DNA of 8,058 nt, from NCBI GenBank assembly GCA_046482735.1, contig JAWOEL010000014.1:1-8058 (forward strand). The letters run 5' to 3'. A program made the position numbers and the translations under genes. The DNA is from JAQICB01 sp046482735 (lineage in GTDB: Bacteria; Bacteroidota; Bacteroidia; Bacteroidales; UBA1715). How positions within the stretch are numbered: the stretch's first letter is position 1; each line of letters begins with the position of its first letter. The notes beneath the pieces are model-generated. The model ran no database searches and had not been told where the DNA came from. It was given only the letters and a program-made list of their open reading frames with translations. Shown piece by piece: positions 1 through 6,456 of this stretch.

Positions 1-776
1 CCGGAGTAACGGCAATTTACAAAGCAGGTGGTGCTCAGGCTATTGCTGCAATGGCATACGGAACGGGAACTATTCCGAAAGTGCATAAAATTTTCGGACC
101 GGGAAATCAATTTGTAACACAGGCAAAAATGATGGTAAATGCCGAGGGGATTGCTATAGACATGCCGGCAGGACCGTCGGAAGTAATGGTTGTTGCTGAT
201 GAATCGGCACGTCCCGCTTTTATTGCTGCTGATTTGCTTTCACAATGCGAACACGGGAAAGACAGTCAAGCAATATTAGTTACGAATTCACAGGAAATTG
301 CACAAAAAACATTAGAAGAGGTTAACTCTCAAATTATAACAACCGGTCGGCTCGAATTGACTGAAGCATCGAAACAAAACAGCCGAATTATTGTATTTGA
401 ATCAGAAAATGATATTGTTGATTTTATGAATGAATATGCACCGGAACACCTTATTCTTTCGGTAGAAAATGCATTTCAATACAGCAAAAAGGTTATTAAT
501 GCGGGTTCGGTTTTTCTTGGCAACTACTCGCCTGAAAGTGCCGGCGATTATGCTTCGGGAACCAATCATACCTTACCGACAAACGGCTATGCAAAAGCAT
601 ACAGCGGTGTTTCTCTGGATAGTTTTGTAAAAAAGATTACCTTTCAGGAAATTACCGAAGATGGTCTTCAGGAAATCGGTCCGATAATAAAAACAATGGC
701 ACAAACAGAAATGCTTGATGCTCACAAAAATGCAGTATCTATTCGATTACAGTATTTACAAAACAATAATACCTGA
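1..776 (+). CDS. hisD: Histidinol dehydrogenase, C-terminal part (5' end outside window)
   Basis: This enzyme catalyses the last two steps of histidine synthesis in the cytoplasm, the Zn- and NAD-dependent oxidation of L-histidinol to L-histidine. The frame is open from base 3, giving 257 visible residues of the usual roughly 430, so the N-terminal part lies upstream. Family hallmarks are present: the GGAQAIAAMAYGT and FGPGNQFVTQAK segments, the zinc-ligand block SQCEH (Gln and His, near 240-254), the catalytic Glu-His pair in YAPEHLIL (near 440), the third zinc ligand Asp in SAGDYASGTNH (near 540), and the last zinc ligand His in LDAHKNAVS (near 720). The family more often has Ala where SQCEH has Cys, a minor change. 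All four zinc ligands and the catalytic pair are intact, so the visible part looks functional. hisC follows after 5 bp, implying one transcript. Confidence 0.97.
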   Translation, partial: GVTAIYKAGGAQAIAAMAYGTGTIPKVHKIFGPGNQFVTQAKMMVNAEGIAIDMPAGPSEVMVVADESARPAFIAADLLSQCEHGKDSQAILVTNSQEIAQKTLEEVNSQIITTGRLELTEASKQNSRIIVFESENDIVDFMNEYAPEHLILSVENAFQYSKKVINAGSVFLGNYSPESAGDYASGTNHTLPTNGYAKAYSGVSLDSFVKKITFQEITEDGLQEIGPIIKTMAQTEMLDAHKNAVSIRLQYLQNNNT

Positions 777-781
777 ACTCT

Positions 782-1837
782 GTGAAAAAATTTAATCTCA
801 ACCATTTATTACGAACAAACATTCGTAATATTGAACCATATTCTACCGCACGAGACGAATATTCAGGAACAGCATTGGTAAATCTTGATGCTAATGAAAA
901 CTCCTTTGGCTCTATTGGCGACACAAAACACAATCGTTACCCCGACCCATATCAAACAGAACTAAAAACGCTCATTTCCGGGATAAAAAACATTCCGATT
1001 GACCGTATGTTTCTTGGTAACGGAAGCGACGAAGCTATTGATTTAATATACCGTGCATTTTGTGTACCCGGTACAGACAATGTTATAACATGCCCTCCAA
1101 CTTATGGCATGTACAAAGTTTCGGCACAAACCCAGGATATTCAATGCACAGAAGTCCCGCTCACTGAAGATTTTGACATTGACCCCACACGGATTCTTGC
1201 AGCGGCAGACACTCACACAAAATGTATATGGCTCTGCTCGCCAAACAACCCGAGCGGAAATCTGTTATCGACCAATAACATTGAATATATTCTTACAAAT
1301 TTTTCGGGTATTGTGGTAATTGACGAAGCATACATTGATTTTGCCGATTCCCCCTCATGGACAACCCGCTTAGATGAATTCCCCAACCTCATTGTATTGC
1401 AAACATTCTCAAAAGCATGGGGACTCGCAAACATTCGTTTAGGGATTATGGCTGCATCACCGGAAATTATTTCGGTGATAAATGCAATAAAATTACCCTA
1501 CAACATTAACGGTATAATTCAGGATTTTGCTTGGTCACACATCAAAAAGCACCATAAAGATAAAGATGTTATGGTTGCAAAAATTCTCAAAGAACGAGCA
1601 AAACTTATTCGTGAAATCGAACACATTCCGTATATCATAAAAATATTCCCAACCGATGCAAACTTCATATTAGTAAAAATGAAACAAGCCCGTAAGGTTT
1701 ATAACTATTTGATAGAAAAAGGAATAATTGTCCGCGACAGATCCAACATACAATTTTGCGAACAAACACTTCGCATTACGGTAGGAACATCGCGCGAAAA
1801 CAATCTCCTGATTTCGAGTCTGAAAGAATTTAAATAA
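782..1837 (+). CDS. hisC: Histidinol-phosphate aminotransferase
   Basis: This is a PLP-dependent class I/II aminotransferase that converts imidazole acetol phosphate and glutamate to L-histidinol phosphate and 2-oxoglutarate. It has 351 residues, normal for the family. Visible motifs are LDANEN (residues 35-40), NRYPDP (51-56), the LGNGSDEAID cofactor-phosphate region (78-87), SPNNPSG (153-159), the DEAYIDF strand carrying the PLP-contacting Asp (181-187), and TFSKAWGLANIRLG (208-221) with the Schiff-base lysine at K211. A C-terminal substrate-binding Arg is plausible in TLRITVGT (329-336). The start chosen is GTG, 5 bp after the hisD stop. The N-terminus then aligns with the usual family beginning (short leader, then NIRNIEPYSTARDEY), and no in-frame ATG lies nearby. 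It is probably co-transcribed and translationally coupled with hisD. Confidence 0.97.
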   Translation: MKKFNLNHLLRTNIRNIEPYSTARDEYSGTALVNLDANENSFGSIGDTKHNRYPDPYQTELKTLISGIKNIPIDRMFLGNGSDEAIDLIYRAFCVPGTDNVITCPPTYGMYKVSAQTQDIQCTEVPLTEDFDIDPTRILAAADTHTKCIWLCSPNNPSGNLLSTNNIEYILTNFSGIVVIDEAYIDFADSPSWTTRLDEFPNLIVLQTFSKAWGLANIRLGIMAASPEIISVINAIKLPYNINGIIQDFAWSHIKKHHKDKDVMVAKILKERAKLIREIEHIPYIIKIFPTDANFILVKMKQARKVYNYLIEKGIIVRDRSNIQFCEQTLRITVGTSRENNLLISSLKEFK

Positions 1838-1870
1838 TAACGTGAGTTCGACGTACATAGTATAAAAAAC

Positions 1871-2404
1871 ATGAAACACATACTCTTTTTTTCGGGAAGC
1901 AACAGCTCTGCATCAATCAATACTGAAGTTGTGAAATATGCAGCTGCATTGAGTACACATCAAAAACAATATATAGATTTACGGGAATACGATACACATA
2001 TATATTCAGCCGATTCGGAAAAGAATAATGGCGTTCCCGCTCACATACACACTCTGGTAGAGAAATTTCGTCAGGCAGACGGGTTCATACTTGCATGTCC
2101 GGAACACAACGGCAGTTTACCCGCATTTTTCAAAAACATCATCGACTGGATGTCACGCATAGAAAAAAATATATGTGGCGACAAACCGGTATTACTACTC
2201 ACCACCTCGCCCGGAAAAACAGGCGGCGAAACAGTAAATAAAACATTACAAACCCTCCTGCCCCGGTGGGGAGCACAATCGGTAATCGCTCTAAAAATAC
2301 CGGCTTACCACTCCGTAAATTCAGCAGAAGAGTATTTTTCCTTACATAGCGACCGTGCCGAAAAAATGCACAAAGCTATAGCCGAATTTGATGCTACAGT
2401 GTAG
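1871..2404 (+). CDS. NAD(P)H-dependent FMN reductase-like flavoprotein
   Basis: This 177-residue protein has a flavodoxin-like fold of the NADPH-dependent FMN reductase (PF03358) group, which reduces flavins, quinones, azo dyes or chromate in the cytoplasm using NAD(P)H. The first strand and phosphate loop read FFSGSNSSASIN (6-17). The diagnostic second flavin-contact segment is CPEHNGSLPAFFKNIIDW (76-93), the family's PEYNGSLPxxLKNxIDW. A third loop, TTSPGKTGG (111-119), fits the isoalloxazine contact. The ATG start lies 33 bp after hisC with no terminator between them, so it may be read through from the his operon. It sits where hisB is expected in many Bacteroidota his operons but is unrelated to HisB. 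The physiological substrate cannot be read from sequence. Confidence 0.9.
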   Translation: MKHILFFSGSNSSASINTEVVKYAAALSTHQKQYIDLREYDTHIYSADSEKNNGVPAHIHTLVEKFRQADGFILACPEHNGSLPAFFKNIIDWMSRIEKNICGDKPVLLLTTSPGKTGGETVNKTLQTLLPRWGAQSVIALKIPAYHSVNSAEEYFSLHSDRAEKMHKAIAEFDATV

Positions 2405-2666
2405 GTTGTAAAACATTAATGCCTGAAAAAATCGTGTTTACGAATTACATTCTGCCTGTGGTAAAATTTTATCAATCTCAAATATTAATATCCAGCCGTA
2501 CTAAAACAACAATTTACGCCTTATATTAAACCATGATATACACAACACACCACCAAACATTATATTTTGATAAAAGCAAATAAGAAATTTTATGAAAAAG
2601 ATCTCTACTTTATTTCTTCGTATACACAAAATCACGTATTTTTATTAAAAAATGAAATAGACATAC

Positions 2667-3197
2667 ATGAAACAGACAAATATCCTTTTTATTATAGTCC
2701 AACTTTTCGCATGTATAGGAGCATCTGCTCAGAGCAACGTAACTTTTACCAGTTCATATACAAATCAAAAAGACAATTGCCTATGGAGATCAGAAATAAC
2801 AGGTATAGAGCCACACGATGATGATTATAGAACCTGCGAAGGAATTGGCGACTATGAAATATTCGAATTCTATCAAACAGATGGCATACCAAGACAAATT
2901 GTACAAAACACTCACACTGATTTTGAAACATATCTAATGCCTATCGATGTTTATAATTCATGGCATTACGGAACATTGCTTGAGTGGCGTTTAGCAAATG
3001 GTGAACCCTTTGCAGTTATTTACCGAATAACGTGCTACAAAAAATCACAAGACGGAACCGAAAAAAAAGATGAATATCTTATAGTACGTGGTTTAGAAGG
3101 ATATAATATTAAAACTGATATCAATGTAAAGAAAACTAAAAACGCAAACAAACTCGCTAGAAATACTGCAGACAAGGCTTTTTCAATACAGAATTAG
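2667..3197 (+). CDS. Small secreted protein of unknown function
   Basis: I do not recognise this 176-residue protein. Residues 1-21 form a typical signal peptide: a short polar start, a hydrophobic core (ILFIIVQLFACIG), and an Ala-Ser-Ala site followed by Gln, the common Bacteroidota signal peptidase I pattern. Cys16 lies inside the hydrophobic core and is not a credible lipobox. The mature part is about 155 residues, rich in Tyr, Asp, Glu and Thr, with three cysteines (C38, C57, C123) and a Lys/Asn-rich tail from about residue 150. The middle (EFYQTDGIPRQIVQN and WRLANGEPFAVIYRITCY) looks like alternating beta strands. An overlapping frame opening at 2567 has no signal peptide and no family-like content, so this frame was chosen. 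It stands alone, with gaps of about 260-270 bp on each side. Confidence 0.75.
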   Translation: MKQTNILFIIVQLFACIGASAQSNVTFTSSYTNQKDNCLWRSEITGIEPHDDDYRTCEGIGDYEIFEFYQTDGIPRQIVQNTHTDFETYLMPIDVYNSWHYGTLLEWRLANGEPFAVIYRITCYKKSQDGTEKKDEYLIVRGLEGYNIKTDINVKKTKNANKLARNTADKAFSIQN

Positions 3198-3262
3198 TAC
3201 AACAACACACAGATGCAGCCAACCCGCACACATCTTACAAACATCTCAGATAAGATATGCAA

Positions 3263-3285
3263 AAACTAATAAAAAAAGTTAGTTT
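3263..3285. repeat. Weak AT-rich inverted repeat downstream of the secreted-protein gene
   Basis: The arms AAACTAA (3263-3269) and TTAGTTT (3279-3285) flank a 9-base A-rich loop. The stem is only seven mostly A-T pairs with no U-run after it, so it is at best a weak terminator. It contains one copy of ACTAATAAAAAA (3265-3276), which recurs at 3315-3326, exactly 50 bp downstream. Low complexity could account for both. Confidence 0.35.
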
Positions 3286-3386
3286 ATACATATACGTTTG
3301 CTCTCCTTTTCTATACTAATAAAAAACAATCACTTTTCGTTACCCACCCCCACACATCTCACTTTTTCAAGCACAACCTGTTAATT

Positions 3387-3426
3387 ATGTAAGATATTCC
3401 ACAAGACATGTAAAGCTTTCCGCAAG
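3387..3426 (+). promoter_or_regulatory. Two tandem imperfect 19-bp repeats upstream of the sod gene
   Basis: The copies at 3387-3405 and 3408-3426 share ATGTAA, then four differing bases, then TTCC, one differing base, and CAAG: 14 of 19 positions agree. Their starts are 21 bp apart, two helical turns, which would put a bound protein on the same DNA face. They lie 43 bp upstream of the superoxide dismutase start. Just downstream, GTACA (3426-3430) and TGTAC (3442-3446) form a small dyad around GATATTTG, one base off the Bacteroidota -7 consensus TAnnTTTG. Operator function is inferred from position and spacing only. Confidence 0.4.
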
Positions 3427-3468
3427 TACATTTTAGATATTTGTACACGAATAAAAAAGCATACGAAA

Positions 3469-4224
3469 ATGAATAAAAAAAAATTAACCGGAAAAATAAT
3501 TGTATTCGCATTTCTAGCATTGCAATATAATTGTATATCAAAAGCTCAGGAAACCAAAAATTTCGGAAAAAATCAGATTACCAATATAAACACAATGAAA
3601 AAATTTGAAATGAGTCCCTTACCGTATGCATATGATGGTCTGGAACCTTTTATTGATAAACAAACACTGGAAATTCATTATAGCAAACACCATGCAGCAT
3701 ATTATGAAAAATTTCTGAATGCCATTAAAAACACAGAAATGGAAACAATGAACATAACAGATATTTTCAACAACATAAGCAAATATCCGGCAGCTGTAAG
3801 AAACAATGCTGGTGGATATTATAATCATACGTTTTACTGGGAAGGAATGAAACCCGATGCCGGAACTCTGCCACAAGGCACACTATCTGAAGCAATAAAC
3901 AAAAACTTTGGTTCCTTTGAAGGATTTAAAAAACAATTTTCAGAAGCTGGAAAAACGCAATTTGGCAGTGGCTGGGCATGGTTATGTGTGGATAACAAAA
4001 GCAAACTATTTATTTGCTCCACCCCAAACCAGGATAATCCATTGATGGACATAGCTAAAAAAAGGGGCACATTATTACTAACAATAGATGTGTGGGAACA
4101 TGCCTATTACATTAAGTACCAAAACAAAAGGCAGGATTACATTGATGCGTTCTGGCATATTGTGAATTGGGAAAAAGTTGCATACAGATATGACAAAGCC
4201 TTACAAACAAAAGGTGTACAATAA
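3469..4224 (+). CDS. sod: Exported Fe/Mn-family superoxide dismutase, Mn-type residues
   Basis: This 251-residue protein is an iron/manganese superoxide dismutase, converting superoxide to hydrogen peroxide and oxygen. The full catalytic domain begins near residue 48 (SPLPYAYDGLEPF). Metal ligands are H70 in LEIHYSKHH, H120 in NHTFYW, and D207 and H211 in DVWEHAYY. Gly116 in NNAGGYYNH together with Gln188 in STPNQDNPLM matches the Mn enzyme arrangement (Gly77/Gln146 of E. coli SodA) rather than the Fe enzyme with its Gln next to the second His. Residues 1-26 form a signal peptide (MNKKK, hydrophobic IIVFAFLAL, cleavage after SKA before Gln-Glu), so the product probably acts outside the cytoplasm. 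Cys22 is not in a standard lipobox, but lipoprotein processing cannot be excluded. A second Met at residue 43 (ATG at 3595) begins a normal cytoplasmic-type N-terminus and could be an alternative start. Confidence 0.93.
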   Translation: MNKKKLTGKIIVFAFLALQYNCISKAQETKNFGKNQITNINTMKKFEMSPLPYAYDGLEPFIDKQTLEIHYSKHHAAYYEKFLNAIKNTEMETMNITDIFNNISKYPAAVRNNAGGYYNHTFYWEGMKPDAGTLPQGTLSEAINKNFGSFEGFKKQFSEAGKTQFGSGWAWLCVDNKSKLFICSTPNQDNPLMDIAKKRGTLLLTIDVWEHAYYIKYQNKRQDYIDAFWHIVNWEKVAYRYDKALQTKGVQ

Positions 4225-4371
4225 TGCATGTTATACACCAAGCTATATAATTCGCAGAACAGCTATACACAGATTGTAATGAATATTTTAACATATCATT
4301 AAAAATCTTAGAAGCTTTATTCCGGACAGAATCAGAGCAAGTTTTACGTTTTGAAATTAATTAATACCACT

Positions 4372-5043
4372 ATGAAACAATCTACAGTAAAAATAAAATC
4401 AATTCAACATCTCAATCATAATGTATTACAAATTGTTACCGAAAAACCACAGGAATACACCTTCACTCCCGGTCAGGCAACCGAAATTTCCATAAACAAA
4501 AGCGGTTGGGAAGATAAAAAAAGACCATTTACCTTTACAAGCCTTCCGGATAGTGACTTTCTCGAATTCACTATCAAAACATATCCAGACCACAAAGGCG
4601 TTACAAACCAGCTTTTAAAACTAAAAGATGAAGATGAATTAATTCTGCACAAAATTTTTGGCACTATTGATTATAAAGAAGAAGGCGTATTTATTGCAGG
4701 TGGTGCGGGTGTTACACCATTTATAAGCATCATCAAAAATCTTCATTCAAAAAATAAGACCGGCACCAATAAACTTATTTGTGCCAATAAAACAAAAAAA
4801 GACATATTCTTAGCTTCGGAGTTAAAAAAAATATTAGGTGCAAATTTAATCTCCATTTTATCCGACGAAAAAAAATTAGGGCATGCTCATGGTTTCATTA
4901 CAAAAGAATTTCTGGAATCACACATACCTCAATCCGTCAAAAACATTTATATCTGCGGACCTCCACCAATGATGGATAAAATGAATACACACCTGGATTA
5001 TTTAAAAATCGATAAAAACATCATTATTACCGAAGAATTTTAA
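4372..5043 (+). CDS. FAD-dependent ferredoxin/flavodoxin-NAD(P)H reductase-like protein
   Basis: This 223-residue protein consists only of the ferredoxin-NADP reductase module: an FAD-binding beta barrel (about 1-95) and an NAD(P)-binding domain (about 103-223). RPFTFTS (51-57) is the FAD motif (the family's RxYS/T), GVTNQL (76-81) the second flavin-phosphate contact, IAGGAGVTPF (108-117) the nucleotide-binding loop, and CGPPPMM (195-201) the conserved NAD(P) end motif. The chain stops at EEF with no 2Fe-2S domain, so electrons must pass to a separate partner such as a ferredoxin, flavodoxin or free flavin. A TTG start seven codons upstream (4351) is possible, but ATG at 4372 gives the standard N-terminus. 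The alpha/beta hydrolase gene follows after 73 bp with no visible terminator, so they may share a transcript. Confidence 0.88.
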   Translation: MKQSTVKIKSIQHLNHNVLQIVTEKPQEYTFTPGQATEISINKSGWEDKKRPFTFTSLPDSDFLEFTIKTYPDHKGVTNQLLKLKDEDELILHKIFGTIDYKEEGVFIAGGAGVTPFISIIKNLHSKNKTGTNKLICANKTKKDIFLASELKKILGANLISILSDEKKLGHAHGFITKEFLESHIPQSVKNIYICGPPPMMDKMNTHLDYLKIDKNIIITEEF

Positions 5044-5116
5044 ATTCGTCTCTAAAGTCCGCTTCTGCCCAACTGCTTTCAACATAAAAATAATCAATTC
5101 ATTAACATACAAGCAT

Positions 5117-5977
5117 ATGAAAAAATCAACTACCAACACAAATCCCGAAATAGCTCGTGCAGAATATATAGAAGTAGAACCCAATGTTCGTCTTCATATT
5201 ACAGATTTGGGTGAAGGCAGACCGATTGTTTTGATACACGGTTGGCCTTTAAGTGACGAAATGTATGAATACCAATACAATGCTCTGACACAAAACAACT
5301 TCCGAGCAATAGGCATTACATTACGTGGTTTCGGCAAATCGGATAAGCCATACGGAAAGTATGATTATGATATTCACGCATCGGATATTAAAACCGTCTT
5401 GAGCACACTCCATATACAAGATGCAGTATTAGTAGGTTTTTCAATGGGCGGCTCAATAGCAATCCGTTATGTTGCAACATATAATGCCGCACATATTTCC
5501 AAGCTGGCATTGTGCAGTGCAGCAGCACCAATCTGGACACAACGTGAGGATTTTAAATACAATCTACCCAAAAGTGCCGTTGATGAATTAATTGAATTGA
5601 ACTCGCAAGACAGACCACAACTTTTAGTTAATTTTGCCAACATATTTTCCGCTACCGAATCCTCACTCAATAAAGGAATACGCAATTGGTTACATACAAT
5701 AAATATGAGTGCATCATCATACGCTACAGCACAATGTTTAATTGCCTTACGCGATACCGATTTAAGAAGTGATTTAGAAAAAATCACAATTCCTACCGTG
5801 ATAATGCATGGCAAAAAAGACAAAATTTGTTCTTTTGATTTAGCCGAACAAATGCAGATAGGTATACCGCATTCAAAACTTATCCCCTTCGAAAAAAGTG
5901 GTCACAGTATATTTTTAGAAGAAAAAGACAGCTTTAATTCAGCCTTAATACAATTTGCAAGAAAAAAAATAAACTAA
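5117..5977 (+). CDS. Alpha/beta hydrolase, haloperoxidase/esterase type
   Basis: This 286-residue protein has the alpha/beta-hydrolase fold, probably cytoplasmic because no signal peptide is present. The oxyanion segment is LIHGWPLSDEMYEYQ (39-53), the nucleophile elbow VGFSMGG (106-112) holds Ser109, the acid is probably Asp235 in HGKKDKI (231-237), and the catalytic His263 lies in SGHSIF (261-266). LRGFGKSDKPYGKYDYD (69-85) and the HGWP plus GFSMGG combination resemble the cofactor-free haloperoxidase (perhydrolase) and esterase subgroup. A lid region runs from about 139 to 200. The triad is complete, so activity is likely, but the substrate cannot be inferred. Most perhydrolase activity in this group is a side reaction of esterases. 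The gene follows the flavin reductase by 73 bp with no TAnnTTTG element between them, consistent with an operon. Confidence 0.88.
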   Translation: MKKSTTNTNPEIARAEYIEVEPNVRLHITDLGEGRPIVLIHGWPLSDEMYEYQYNALTQNNFRAIGITLRGFGKSDKPYGKYDYDIHASDIKTVLSTLHIQDAVLVGFSMGGSIAIRYVATYNAAHISKLALCSAAAPIWTQREDFKYNLPKSAVDELIELNSQDRPQLLVNFANIFSATESSLNKGIRNWLHTINMSASSYATAQCLIALRDTDLRSDLEKITIPTVIMHGKKDKICSFDLAEQMQIGIPHSKLIPFEKSGHSIFLEEKDSFNSALIQFARKKIN

Positions 5978-6037
5978 TCAAAAACACAAACAAGCCCAAA
6001 GAACTAATAATCTAATCGTAGTTTTCTGCTGTTTTCA

Positions 6038-6061
6038 TTTTTTTGGGTCTCTCCAAAAAAA
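6038..6061. repeat. Perfect 9-bp inverted repeat after the hydrolase gene
   Basis: TTTTTTTGG (6038-6046) and CCAAAAAAA (6053-6061) are exact complements around a 6-base loop. The hairpin is 61 bp past the hydrolase stop and could end that transcript. However, the stem is mostly A-T and no separate U-run follows, so a terminator role is uncertain. Confidence 0.45.
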
Positions 6062-6071
6062 GTATTGTGCG

Positions 6072-6142
6072 AAAATCGTACGCTCAGGTTTTGGCAATAT
6101 GTTGGATTTTGGTATGTCATTGGATATGCAATATACGATTTT
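6072..6142. repeat. Repeat-rich intergenic segment bounded by a 9-bp inverted repeat
   Basis: AAAATCGTA (6072-6080) and TACGATTTT (6134-6142) are exact inverted copies 53 bases apart. Between them lie related TTGG...ATATG/TATG units (6091-6101, 6102-6115 and 6120-6127), and GCAATAT occurs at both 6094-6100 and 6128-6134. No reading frame of coding quality crosses it. It might be a small structured RNA, a leftover of a mobile element, or a regulatory region for the toxin-antitoxin operon. The sequence alone does not decide. Confidence 0.4.
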
Positions 6143-6172
6143 TTTTAAAATTTTCAATTTGCACAAAGTGTA

Positions 6173-6203
6173 TTGTTTTTACTATGTAATAATAGTATAT
6201 TTG
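6173..6203 (+). promoter_or_regulatory. Bacteroidota-type promoter of the toxin-antitoxin operon
   Basis: TATATTTG (6196-6203) matches the Bacteroidota -7 consensus TAnnTTTG exactly. TTG at 6173-6175 lies 20 bp upstream, in the position of the -33 element. Transcription would start a few bases downstream, leaving a leader of about 15-20 bases before the antitoxin ATG at 6226. This is the clearest promoter in the window. Confidence 0.75.
6180..6197. promoter_or_regulatory. Dyad operator candidate inside the toxin-antitoxin promoter
   Basis: TACTAT (6180-6185) and ATAGTA (6192-6197) are perfect 6-bp inverted repeats separated by 6 bp. They fill the spacer between the -33 and -7 elements and overlap the first two bases of the -7 box. 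Type II antitoxins usually repress their own promoter by binding such dyads, so this is the likely autoregulation site (inference). A second, non-coaxial pair, TATTGT (6171-6176) and ACAATA (6207-6212), brackets the promoter. Confidence 0.5.
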
Positions 6204-6225
6204 TGTACAATATAAAAAATCGAAA

Positions 6226-6456
6226 ATGCATTTACAATATATATCAGACAGCGACGGGCAAACAACGGGAGTTTTTATTCCTATTAACGAATGGAACAAC
6301 TTAAAAACTAAATATAAGGGCATCGAACAGGAAGAGGTTGATGTGCCTGAATGCCACAAACAAGCAGTTCGAGAAAGACTTGAGGATTATAGAAAAAATC
6401 CCGGTTCTGCCATGGATTTTGATTCTGCTTTGAATGATATTGAACAAGAACTGTAA
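6226..6456 (+). CDS. Type II toxin-antitoxin antitoxin
   Basis: This 76-residue acidic protein lies immediately upstream of a RelE/ParE-family toxin gene. The stop TAA and the toxin's ATG share one base (6456), the usual translational coupling of such pairs. The N-terminal part, YISDSDGQTTGVFIPINEWNNL (residues 5-26, shown in short), resembles the strand-turn-strand-helix start seen in Phd/YefM-like antitoxins. The C-terminal half (about 41-76) is charged and helical (VRERLEDYRKNP, then DFDSALNDIEQEL) and is the likely toxin-wrapping tail. Such proteins neutralise the toxin and usually repress their own operon. A strong promoter with an overlapping dyad lies just upstream. The exact antitoxin class cannot be assigned from motifs alone; the role is well supported by position. 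Confidence 0.85.
   Translation: MHLQYISDSDGQTTGVFIPINEWNNLKTKYKGIEQEEVDVPECHKQAVRERLEDYRKNPGSAMDFDSALNDIEQEL

Noticed and set aside
2567..2821. Open frame of 84 codons overlapping the start of the secreted-protein gene
   Set aside because: It has no family-like content and no signal peptide, and it overlaps a frame with a clean signal peptide and longer coherent sequence.
4345..4353. TACGTTTTG as a -7 promoter box for the reductase gene
   Set aside because: It has one base too many compared with TAnnTTTG, and no -33 element is found at the right distance.
4351..4371. Upstream TTG start for the FNR-like reductase
   Set aside because: The added seven residues are not needed for the fold, and ATG at 4372 gives the usual family N-terminus.
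5467..5823. Open minus-strand frame of 118 codons
   Set aside because: It lies wholly inside the alpha/beta hydrolase gene, whose catalytic motifs are intact. The minus-strand translation has no recognisable domain.
6038..6200. CRISPR-like array in the repeat-rich gap
   Set aside because: The repeats are short, irregular and imperfect, without uniform spacers, and no cas gene is present.
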